From positions 1-14,906 of the forward strand of contig JACDDJ010000029.1 in the NCBI GenBank assembly GCA_013817065.1: 14,906 nucleotides of DNA. The letters are read 5' to 3'. Every line of letters starts with the position of its first letter. Position 1 is the first letter of the stretch. Below the pieces are notes generated by a model, which was not told where the DNA came from, ran no database searches, and was given only the letters and a program-made list of their open reading frames with translations. The translations under genes and the position numbers were made by a program. Below are positions 7,455 to 13,388 of the stretch, in pieces. This DNA comes from Acidobacteriota bacterium. Its GTDB lineage: Bacteria > Acidobacteriota > Vicinamibacteria > Vicinamibacterales > 2-12-FULL-66-21.

Positions 7455-8777
7455 CTACCGCGGCACAGGATCGGACTTGGTGATCGGCAGCCACAAGGTG
7501 AATTGCGAACCGATCCCGAGCTCACTCTGCGCGGTCAGATCCCCGCCCATCAGGCGGGCAAGGTCGCGGCTGATCGATAAGCCCAGTCCGGTGCCACGGT
7601 GCTGATCGCCGACCTCGGATTGTTCGAAGGGCTCGAAGATCGATCCGAGCTTCTCGGCCGGAATCCCGCGGCCGGTATCCTCGACGCGGACGTAGGCCCA
7701 CGGACCGGGACCGGCAAGACTCGCACCCGTCACCGTCTCACCCGTGCCACCGCTGATCGTGATGCGCCCGCCTGCATCCGTGAACTTGATGGCGTTGGTG
7801 AGCAGGTTGACGAGGATCTGGCTGACCCGGCCCTCGTCACCCCAGTACGGCAGATCGCCGGCCGCGCCAGACACGGAATTGACCAGCGTAACGTTCCTGC
7901 CTTGGGCCTGCGTCTCGACGTCCGCCATGGCCTCTTCGATCGCGCCCCCGAGACGATGCACGTTCGGTGTGAGGGTGACGTGTCCGCCTTCCGCCCGGGA
8001 CAATTCGAGCACGTCGTCGACGATGGTGAGCAGGTGCCGGCTGTTGCGCTGCAGCCGTTGAATGTGGACGGGATCCCGATCGCCAGCGGCGAGCTGGCGT
8101 TCGAGCAGTGAAATGGATCCGACGATGGCATTCAGCGGCGTCCGCAGTTCGTGACTGATGTTGGTGATGGCGCGGCGAAGTCGCTTGGCCTCTTCGGTTC
8201 TCGCGTGCACCTCGGATGGCACGCGCTGGTCGCGTTGGAGCGCGGCCTCCACGGCACGCCGCGCCGAGAAATCGCGCGTCACCTTTGTGAAACCGACGAG
8301 CTCGCCCTTTGGATTTCGCAATGCCGTCAGGGTTACATACGCCCAGAATGTGGATCCATCACTGCGCACGCGATGCCCTTCACCGGTGTACTCTCCGGTG
8401 TCGGCTGCCCGCCGCAGGTGGTCCTCCGCGGTGCCGTCTTCGGCGCCGCCGTCTGTATAGACCAGACGCAGATGTGCGCCCTCAGCCTGTTCTTTCGTCC
8501 ACCATTTCATCAGGCGCGCGCTTTCGCCCCAGCATTGGATGACGCCGTCGCGGTCCATCAGGAACAAGGCGTAGTCGCGCAAGTTCTCTGCGACGAGTGT
8601 GTAGATGAGGTCGGCGTTCAGCCCCTCGATCTCGGGGGCACACCGGTCTTTGGGCTGCGTCGAAGCGCCACGTGCAACGGCGGCTTGACGCTCGCGCATT
8701 TCCGCGCTGGGATTTTCCTCGGCGTGTGACGCCTCCTGTTCGGCGCCCGTATGGTCGGGGATGTGTAGCCAACTCAT
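7455..8777 (-). CDS. PAS domain sensor histidine kinase (cytoplasmic, orphan)
   Basis: Starting at the ATG at 8777 the protein has 440 residues. A charged N-terminal segment (1-55) is followed by one PAS domain (about 60-172: LRDYALFLMDRDGVIQCW ... RSDGSTFWAYVTLTALRN ... GFTKVTRDFS), a short coil, then HisKA with phospho-acceptor H209 in NISHELRTPLN and a complete HATPase domain: N box ILVNLLTNAIKF (N324, N328), G1 VEDTGRGIP (D367), F box FEPFEQ and G2 GTGLGLS. No membrane segment, receiver domain or neighbouring response regulator is present, so the partner lies elsewhere. The frame is open upstream to an ATG at 8894, but the extra 39 residues resemble nothing and GAGAAG sits just before the 8777 start. 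The PAS domain contains CW and WW in the ligand-facing region, but no heme or flavin signature could be identified. The gene converges with the broken SDR gene, 15 nt apart, with no terminator seen. Confidence 0.92.
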   Translation of the reverse strand: MSWLHIPDHTGAEQEASHAEENPSAEMRERQAAVARGASTQPKDRCAPEIEGLNADLIYTLVAENLRDYALFLMDRDGVIQCWGESARLMKWWTKEQAEGAHLRLVYTDGGAEDGTAEDHLRRAADTGEYTGEGHRVRSDGSTFWAYVTLTALRNPKGELVGFTKVTRDFSARRAVEAALQRDQRVPSEVHARTEEAKRLRRAITNISHELRTPLNAIVGSISLLERQLAAGDRDPVHIQRLQRNSRHLLTIVDDVLELSRAEGGHVTLTPNVHRLGGAIEEAMADVETQAQGRNVTLVNSVSGAAGDLPYWGDEGRVSQILVNLLTNAIKFTDAGGRITISGGTGETVTGASLAGPGPWAYVRVEDTGRGIPAEKLGSIFEPFEQSEVGDQHRGTGLGLSISRDLARLMGGDLTAQSELGIGSQFTLWLPITKSDPVPR

Positions 8778-8933
8778 CTTATCTTCTCGACCGTCCCAGA
8801 CAAGCACAAACGATGCCGCCCCGAGCTCGCAGGTCGGGCTCACCCTGCGCGTTTGAAGTCCAGACACACAATGCGGTTCTTGTACTTGCGGCATGCCTCA
8901 TTGTGGGAGTCGAAGAGGTCCATACTGGAACGC

Positions 8934-9134
8934 ATGACGGCTGACAAGAAGCACGATCACACCGCCGAGGAGGAGCGCGACATCCGGGAAGCGGCGCTCG
9001 ACGAAACGATCGAGGACTCCTTCCCGGCCAGTGATCCCCCGTCGAGTAACCCGAACCCGGACGATCACGATGCCGTTCGTCGCAAGCCGCGCCCGCCACG
9101 CTCCTCACCGGCCGGTTCCTCCAGGACACGCTGA
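8934..9134 (+). CDS. small acidic/proline-rich protein with FPASDPP motif
   Basis: A 66-residue hydrophilic protein. The N-terminal half is charged and helical (HTAEEERDIREAALDETI) and leads into EDSFPASDPPSSNP, a motif recurring at the C-terminus of many short bacterial proteins of unknown function (the (D/E)(E/D)SFPASDPP pattern). The tail is rich in Arg and Pro and probably disordered. No signal peptide, cysteines or membrane segment. The ATG at 8934 is preferred over an in-frame ATG at 8853 because the intervening residues look like noise and overlap the kinase leader. The stop codon overlaps the next start (TGATG, 9132-9136), so it was once translationally coupled to the zinc-finger gene. 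Function unknown. Confidence 0.65.
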   Translation: MTADKKHDHTAEEERDIREAALDETIEDSFPASDPPSSNPNPDDHDAVRRKPRPPRSSPAGSSRTR

Positions 9135-9273
9135 TGCCGACCTGCGCACACATCGACGCTCTCGAATCGCTCACGACGCCGCGCGCGCGCCGCACTATCC
9201 AGTGATCGTGTCCGCAGAGCCCGGCGAGCAGTGGCTCTATTGCTGTCCGGACGAGGCCTTTGCTGGGTACTGA
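9134..9273 (+). pseudogene. UBP-type zinc finger protein with deleted metal-binding core
   Basis: Two pieces of one gene in different frames. From ATG 9134 the first frame gives a CAHIDALESL start, the usual opening of small bacterial UBP-type zinc-finger proteins (CxHLD...), and stops at 9205. From about 9187 another frame gives HYPVIVSAEPGEQWLYCCPDEAF and stops at 9271-9273; this is the usual end of the same family (GHPVI-S-EPGE-W-WCY-DE). The roughly 40 residues between, which hold nearly all the Cys and His zinc ligands, are missing, and the join falls in an alternating GC run (GCGCGCGCGC, 9181-9190). So about 110-120 bp have been lost out of frame. The family is recognised by pattern only. 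The product should be non-functional. Confidence 0.65.
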
Positions 9274-9309
9274 CTGCTTGTCTCGGTAATACGGAGGGAG
9301 AACCTCTTC

Positions 9310-9460
9310 CACAGAGGGCACTGAGGTCACAGAGAAATACAAGTGCCTGCGGGACGCCGGCCAAAGCGCGGTCCCGCAGGCAGAGTCTTTCCGTGTGATC
9401 CGTGTCTTCAGTGATCCGTGTGATCTGTGTGTGTTTATCCGTGTCATCCGTGTGTTGTGT
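9310..9460. repeat. composite intergenic repeat: two 9-nt-period arms flanking a GC hairpin
   Basis: Left arm, 9310-9336: three 9-nt units CACAGAGGG, CACTGAGGT, CACAGAGAA. Centre, 9344-9382: hairpin (listed separately). Right arm, 9389-9454: units of the form ATCCGTGTG at 9389, 9398, 9414, 9423, 9437 and 9446, with short interruptions (9407-9413 and 9432-9436). The arms are AT-richer than the surroundings and code for nothing. The unit lies between the decayed zinc-finger gene and the GNAT gene. Similar period-9 CACAGAG and ATCCGTGT intergenic sequences occur, as far as I recall, in genomes of several phyla and are often mis-annotated as protein; this is recollection, not a search. Confidence 0.75.
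9344..9382. repeat. 12-bp perfect inverted repeat (hairpin) at the centre of the repeat element
   Basis: TGCCTGCGGGAC (9344-9355) pairs perfectly with GTCCCGCAGGCA (9371-9382), with a 15-nt loop that itself contains GCCGGC. Nine of the twelve pairs are GC. It is followed by GAGTCTTT, a weak T-run, so it could end transcription from the upstream small genes. Its position between two unlike repeat arms suggests that it is a structural part of the element. Confidence 0.75.
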
Positions 9461-9465
9461 AGACT
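9460..9465 (+). promoter_or_regulatory. possible -10 element for the GNAT gene
   Basis: TAGACT within TGTGTAGACT (9456-9465), at the right edge of the repeat element. It ends six bases before the GNAT ATG, which would place the transcript start at or next to the ATG. No ribosome-binding site precedes that ATG, which fits a leaderless mRNA. No convincing -35. Confidence 0.35.
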
Positions 9466-9471
9466 GCGCCG

Positions 9472-10071
9472 ATGATCGACGTGCAGCCGGTGGTGCTCGA
9501 GGGCGGTGGGATTCGGCTGGAGCCGATGACGGAGCCCCATCACGATGGTCTCGAGGCCGCCGCGCAGGATGGACAACTGTGGGAGCTGTGGCACACCACG
9601 GTGCCGCTGCCTGGCGGGATGCGTAAATACATCAGCGACGCGCTGGACGGGCAGAAGGCCGGCCACATGTTGCCATGGACGGTGTGTAATGCGGCCACGG
9701 GCGACGTCATCGGCACTACCCGCTACCACGATATTGTTCGGTCGATCGACCGGGTCGAGATCGGTCACACCTGGTACCGGCAGAGCGCGCAGCGCACGCA
9801 CGTCAATACCACCTGCAAGCTCTTGCTTCTGCGCCACGCCTTCGAGTCGCTTGGATGCAAGGTCGTCGGACTTCGCACCGACAACTTCAACTTCAAGTCG
9901 CAGCGCGCCATCGAGGCGCTCGGCGCGAAGAAGGAGGGCGTGCTGCGGCACCACACCATGCGCAAGGACGGGACCGTCCGCGACTCGGTGATGTACAGCA
10001 TCCTCGCGGCCGAGTGGAGCGACGTCAAGCGCCACCTCGAGCTGCGCCTCGCCCGGCACGAGATCCGCTGA
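9472..10071 (+). CDS. GNAT family N-acetyltransferase (RimJ/RimL type)
   Basis: A 199-residue acetyl-CoA-dependent acetyltransferase. The order is typical of the RimJ/RimL group: a first strand (VVLEGGGIRLEPMTEPHHD), WTVCNAATGDVIGTTRYHDI (strand pair), VEIGHTWYRQSAQRTHVN where the Q/R-x-x-G/A-type acetyl-CoA loop is expected, KLLLLRHAFESLGCKVVGLRTD and NFNFKSQRAIEALGAKKEGVLR (acceptor-side helix), then VMYSILAAEW. The loop reads SAQRTHVN, without the common glycines, so cofactor binding may be atypical. The acceptor is unknown: an amino group of a protein, antibiotic or metabolite. The ATG has no Shine-Dalgarno but a -10-like TAGACT just upstream. It stands alone after the repeat element. Confidence 0.9.
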   Translation: MIDVQPVVLEGGGIRLEPMTEPHHDGLEAAAQDGQLWELWHTTVPLPGGMRKYISDALDGQKAGHMLPWTVCNAATGDVIGTTRYHDIVRSIDRVEIGHTWYRQSAQRTHVNTTCKLLLLRHAFESLGCKVVGLRTDNFNFKSQRAIEALGAKKEGVLRHHTMRKDGTVRDSVMYSILAAEWSDVKRHLELRLARHEIR

Positions 10072-10087
10072 TTGGCTGCGGCCTGTG

Positions 10088-10093
10088 TAGCAT
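10088..10093 (+). promoter_or_regulatory. possible -10 element for the small ORF at 10100
   Basis: TAGCAT in TGTGTAGCAT (10084-10093), ending six bases before an ATG. The layout is the same as at the GNAT gene (TGTGTAG then six bases then ATG). GAGGAG lies directly against the ATG, too close to act as a normal ribosome-binding site. No -35 is recognisable. Confidence 0.3.
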
Positions 10094-10099
10094 GAGGAG

Positions 10100-10378
10100 A
10101 TGAGACTTCTCGTGCTCGCTGCGCTCTGTGCGTTTCTGTCCACCGCGTCGCGACATCAGACCGACTTCGCCTCCGCGCGTGCCGCCGCGGCAGATGACGG
10201 CGGTTGGAGAGCTGTGGCGGAACGAAGGCCGAGCGCGCTCCACGGCATCTCCTACGACTTCTTCTTTGTGGGCGGGCAGATCTACACCGACAGCGCCGCG
10301 GTGATCCTCGTCGTCTTCGCGCTGGCGTTCAGGCCCAGTACGCCTCGCCAGCCGGTTCCGCAATCAGCAGGGGTTTGA
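10100..10378 (+). CDS. hypothetical small secreted or membrane protein, possibly truncated
   Basis: A 92-residue reading frame that I do not recognise. It begins like a signal peptide (MRLLVLAALCAFLSTASR), continues through a polar part, then SYDFFFVGGQIYTD, and a second hydrophobic stretch AAVILVVFALAF (65-76) before a proline-rich end. The two hydrophobic stretches and the promoter-like box in front argue for a real gene. Against it, the last 50 bases run over the 3' end of the convergent isomerase gene (10329), so the tail may be read-through beyond a truncation. Confidence 0.4.
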   Translation: MRLLVLAALCAFLSTASRHQTDFASARAAAADDGGWRAVAERRPSALHGISYDFFFVGGQIYTDSAAVILVVFALAFRPSTPRQPVPQSAGV

Positions 10379-11291
10379 GGAAGGCGACCGCCTTCTTCAG
10401 GCCTTCCGCGCCTGACATGAGGCTGTCTTCGTGCTCGATGCTGATGACGTGATCGTAGCCGGTCATCCGGAGGGCGCTGACCAGGTCCTTCCAGAAAATT
10501 GCGTCGCTGCCGTAGCCGACCGTCCTGAAGATCCACGACCGCTCGAGCTCCCTCGTATAGTTCTTCGCGTCGAGCACGCCGTTGACGGTTGTGTTCGCGC
10601 GGTCGACGCGGCAGTCCTTGGCATGAACGTGGAAGATGGATCCGGCCAGCGCGCGGATCGCCGCCACACTGTCGATCTGTTGCCAGATCATGTGGCTCGG
10701 GTCGAAGTTGCAGCCAATGGTCTTCGGCGCGATGTCCCGCAGCCGCAGCATCGACTCGGGGTTGTAGGCGACGAAGTTCGGGTGCATCTCGATCGCGACA
10801 CGCACGCCGGCGGACTGCGCGAGCCTGGCTGCGTCGGTCCAATAGGGGACCACGAGCTCGCGCCATTGCCACTCGAGCATCTCCGAGAACTCCGGCGGCC
10901 AGGGTGAAACGATCCAGTTTGGTTGGACTGCTGCCGGATCACCGCCCGGGCATCCGCTGAACGTGATCACCGTCTCTACATCGAGGTGCTTCGCGAGATC
11001 GAGCGTCTGCATGAACACACGATGATCCGCGTCGGCGCGCTCGCGCTGCGGGTGGAGAGGATTGCCATGACAGCTCAACGCGCTGATTGCCAGTCCACGG
11101 CTCGAAATCGCGTGTTTGAACGCGCGCAGCTTGTCGTCGCTGCCGAGCAACTCCTCCGGACGACAGTAAGCGTTCCCCGGGTACGCTCCCGTGCCGATCT
11201 CGACGGCTTCGAGGCCGAGATCGACGACGTAGTCGAGCATCTCCTCGAAGGGCTTCTTTCCGAACAGCACGGTGAAGACGCCCAGCTTCAT
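10329..11291 (-). CDS. sugar phosphate isomerase/epimerase-like TIM barrel (AP endonuclease 2 family)
   Basis: A 320-residue xylose-isomerase-like TIM barrel. It starts KLGVFTVLFGKKPFEEMLDYVVDLGLEAVEIG (strand 1 and first helix). The metal site is laid out as in the family: E168 in VAIEMHPN, D197 and H200 in NFDPSHM, H223 in HVHAKD, and E286 in SIEHED at the last strand. It should bind one divalent metal and isomerise, epimerise or eliminate on a keto-sugar. The ATG at 11291 overlaps the stop of the upstream dehydrogenase gene (ATGA), which fixes the start; the longer open frame to 11471 is noise. Last gene of the minus-strand operon; no terminator hairpin is seen after it. Related TIM barrels next to oxidoreductases act on 3-keto-glycosides (for example C-deglycosylation subunits); that role here is inference. 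Confidence 0.9.
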   Translation of the reverse strand: MKLGVFTVLFGKKPFEEMLDYVVDLGLEAVEIGTGAYPGNAYCRPEELLGSDDKLRAFKHAISSRGLAISALSCHGNPLHPQRERADADHRVFMQTLDLAKHLDVETVITFSGCPGGDPAAVQPNWIVSPWPPEFSEMLEWQWRELVVPYWTDAARLAQSAGVRVAIEMHPNFVAYNPESMLRLRDIAPKTIGCNFDPSHMIWQQIDSVAAIRALAGSIFHVHAKDCRVDRANTTVNGVLDAKNYTRELERSWIFRTVGYGSDAIFWKDLVSALRMTGYDHVISIEHEDSLMSGAEGLKKAVAFLKPLLIAEPAGEAYWA

Positions 11292-12412
11292 ACGCTCACC
11301 CATTGTCTCGTCGTTGACGAGTTCTCGATCGCGGCCAGCACCTGCTGATTGCGCAGCCCGTCGTGGAAGTTCGGCGAGGGCACGCGCTTGTCGGCGATCG
11401 CCTCGAGCAGATCGTAGATCGTGTGCACGAACGTATGTTCGTAGCCGATGATGTGTCCGGGCGGCCACCACGATTTCACAAAGGGGTGCTGCGGCTCGGT
11501 CGCAAGGACGCGGTGGAATCCGCGGACGGCGGCATCCTCCGCCTCGAGGTAGACCTCCAGCTCGTTCAGTCGCTCCAGATCGAACGCAATCGATCCGGTG
11601 CTGCCGTTGATCTCGAAGCGATTCGCATTCTTCCGGCCGGGCGCCATGCGGGTCGCCTCGATGGTGCCGATCGCACCGTTCTCGAACCGCACCAACGCCA
11701 TCGACGCATCGTCCACGGTAACGGTCCCTCGTCCGGGCTTCCCGTCAGGCAGTGGCCGTTCCTTCACGAAGGTCTCGAGGTGACCGCTGACCTCGTTGAT
11801 CTCGCCGACGAGGTAACGCGCGAGATCGACGACGTGAGCGCCGATGTCGCCGAGGGCGCCCGAGCCGGCCTGCGCTTTGTCGAGCCGCCAGACGAGGGGA
11901 AAGTCCGGGTGTGCGATCCAGTCCTGCAGATACGTGCCGCGGAAGTGGCGGATCGTGCCGATTCGTCCTGCTTCGATCAGTTGTCGCGCCAGCACCACTG
12001 CCGGAATTCGCCGATAGTTGTGACAGATCATGTGGACGACGCCGGCGGCGTCGACGGCGTCAACCATCGCCTGCGCTTCCGCGACTGAGTTGGCGAGCGG
12101 CTTCTCGCACAACACCGCCTTGCCGTGGCGGGCTGCTTCGATTGCAATCTCCGCATGGAGATCGCCGGGCGTGGCGATGTCGACGAGATCGATGTCCTTG
12201 CGCGCGACCACCTCGCGCCAGTCGGTTGCGGCCTCTTCCCAGCCATACTGGCGGGCCGCCGCCTGGACGCGACTCTGCGTGCGCCCGCACAGCACCTTCA
12301 TGCGCGGCTCCCGCCGCGGCGACATGAACGGCGTCACCTGGCGATACGCGTTGCTGTGCGCCTTGCCCATGAACGCGTACCCGATGAGCGCCACGTTGAT
12401 GGGTGCGGCCAT
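11288..12412 (-). CDS. Gfo/Idh/MocA family oxidoreductase
   Basis: A 374-residue NAD(P)-dependent sugar dehydrogenase. The Rossmann start reads VALIGYAFMGKAHSNAY, with alanine-phenylalanine-methionine where GxGxxG is classic. Next come LVDIATPGDLHAEIA and the catalytic CEKPLA (K104). The C-terminal domain has SGALGDIGAHVVDLARYL, giving the usual D189 and H193 of the active site, and ends with GYEHTFVHTIYDLLEAI. No Tat signal, so it works in the cytoplasm. It starts 3 nt after the cytochrome c stop codon and its likely ribosome-binding site (GAAAGAAG) lies inside that gene's end. With the TIM-barrel enzyme it probably reduces or rearranges the product of the periplasmic GMC oxidase, e.g. a 3-keto-sugar (inference from context). 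Confidence 0.93.
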   Translation of the reverse strand: MAAPINVALIGYAFMGKAHSNAYRQVTPFMSPRREPRMKVLCGRTQSRVQAAARQYGWEEAATDWREVVARKDIDLVDIATPGDLHAEIAIEAARHGKAVLCEKPLANSVAEAQAMVDAVDAAGVVHMICHNYRRIPAVVLARQLIEAGRIGTIRHFRGTYLQDWIAHPDFPLVWRLDKAQAGSGALGDIGAHVVDLARYLVGEINEVSGHLETFVKERPLPDGKPGRGTVTVDDASMALVRFENGAIGTIEATRMAPGRKNANRFEINGSTGSIAFDLERLNELEVYLEAEDAAVRGFHRVLATEPQHPFVKSWWPPGHIIGYEHTFVHTIYDLLEAIADKRVPSPNFHDGLRNQQVLAAIENSSTTRQWVSV

Positions 12413-12415
12413 ACG

Positions 12416-12778
12416 CTATTTCTTCTTTCGAGCCTGAGGCGTATCAAGGGCGCGGACGTAACGCGCCAGCGCGGTGATCTGCTCCTTCTTCAACTTGTTC
12501 TCAAACGGCAGCATCACCGTCCCGGGCACGCCATTCGTGATCACCTTGACGGCTTCGGCGGTGGTCGTGGTTTTCCACTGCCGGCCGACAAAGCTCATGT
12601 CCTTGATCGGCGACACGCCGTCCGGGCCGTGACACATCTGGCAGTTGGAGACGTAGAGGTCCTTGGTAGGATCAGCCTTTTTGCCCTGAGCCATGGCCGC
12701 TGGGGCCGGTGACGGCACCGCAAGAGCGGTGATCGCGGCGAACAATACAAGTGAGGCGGAGAGAACGAGTTTTACCAT
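12416..12778 (-). CDS. small periplasmic mono-heme cytochrome c
   Basis: 120 residues with a Sec signal peptide (MVKLVLSASLVLFAAITALA, cut probably near A30) and a class I cytochrome c fold: heme attachment CQMCH (C46, C49, H50), and axial Met M89 in VMLPF followed by the last helix (LKKEQITALARYVRALD). The C-terminal end is KKK. The mature protein of about 90 residues fits the small electron acceptors paired with GMC/Tat-subunit sugar dehydrogenases. It lies 22 nt after the Tat subunit gene and 3 nt before the Gfo/Idh gene, so it is inside the operon. It should carry electrons from the FAD enzyme to the respiratory chain. Confidence 0.93.
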   Translation of the reverse strand: MVKLVLSASLVLFAAITALAVPSPAPAAMAQGKKADPTKDLYVSNCQMCHGPDGVSPIKDMSFVGRQWKTTTTAEAVKVITNGVPGTVMLPFENKLKKEQITALARYVRALDTPQARKKK

Positions 12779-12800
12779 GGTTCCACGTTAGAGGCGGCAG

Positions 12801-13388
12801 CTATTCGAGACCGAGTTTCTTCAGAGCTTCTTCGGGGCAGCCCTTCCACTCCATGACGAAGACGTTGCCGCTGAACTGCAAGTCGGCAATGCCGATCTTG
12901 CTGGTCCAGAAGCCGGTGGCGACGAGGTCGCGGAAGCTGCGGAAGAAGGCGATGCCGTGCGACAGGTCGGGTGACGGCGCGTCGAGGCCCGAGATGTCGT
13001 CGAGGATCGCGGTCCGCTGCGCCTCGGTCGAGGCGCGGAAGGTCGTGTTGAACCGACTGTTGGACTCCTGGTCGAGCCAGGCCAGCCCGCCGCGCATCGG
13101 GACCTGCCGCGCCGGCTGGTCGAGCATCATGAAGTCCATGAACTGCGGGACGCCGGCCTCAGCTGCACCGGCCGACCGTTCGTCCTTGGGGATGATGATC
13201 TCGGCGAGCAGCATGACCGTCGCGAACTCGTGCGCGGTGAAGAAGGACGGCTTGTAGACCGGCGCGCGGCGCGCCTGCTGCGTCCGCTGCTGCGCCTCGA
13301 GCACCTCCGTCTCGGTCCACACGAACCCCGCCGCCAGCGGCGCGGCCCCGAGCAGCTGCAGCACGCGGCGGCGGTTGATCGTCGCCAT
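12801..13388 (-). CDS. gluconate 2-dehydrogenase subunit 3 family protein (Tat signal small subunit)
   Basis: 195 residues. The N-terminus is a twin-arginine signal (NRRRVLQLLGAAPLAAGF) with RRR at 6-8. The mature part has the family markers FFTAHEFATVMLLAEIIIPKDE and AGVPQFMDFMM, and ends with FSGNVFVMEWKGCPEEAL. In this family the small subunit has no cofactor; its Tat signal carries the FAD-bound GMC partner across the membrane as a hitch-hiker, and the GMC part visible here has no signal, though its first residues are off the window. The ATG overlaps the GMC stop by one base (TGATG), a tight coupling that supports one complex. Confidence 0.92.
   Translation of the reverse strand: MATINRRRVLQLLGAAPLAAGFVWTETEVLEAQQRTQQARRAPVYKPSFFTAHEFATVMLLAEIIIPKDERSAGAAEAGVPQFMDFMMLDQPARQVPMRGGLAWLDQESNSRFNTTFRASTEAQRTAILDDISGLDAPSPDLSHGIAFFRSFRDLVATGFWTSKIGIADLQFSGNVFVMEWKGCPEEALKKLGLE

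Noticed and set aside
8778..8894. Longer histidine kinase start at 8894
   Set aside because: The 39 added residues have no family resemblance and the ATG at 8777 has a GAGAAG ribosome-binding site.
8840..8923. A 27-codon minus-strand ORF with two cysteines in the divergent region
   Set aside because: No ribosome-binding site, no recognisable similarity, and length is within chance expectation.
8779..10143. A long open minus-strand frame (over 450 codons) across the small genes, repeat and GNAT gene
   Set aside because: It has no domain resemblance, reads antisense through the well-supported GNAT gene, and in the repeat only gives the low-complexity peptide expected from period-9 DNA.
11292..11471. 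Longer isomerase start at 11471
   Set aside because: It would run out of frame through the end of the dehydrogenase gene; the ATGA overlap at 11288-11291 gives the expected barrel start.
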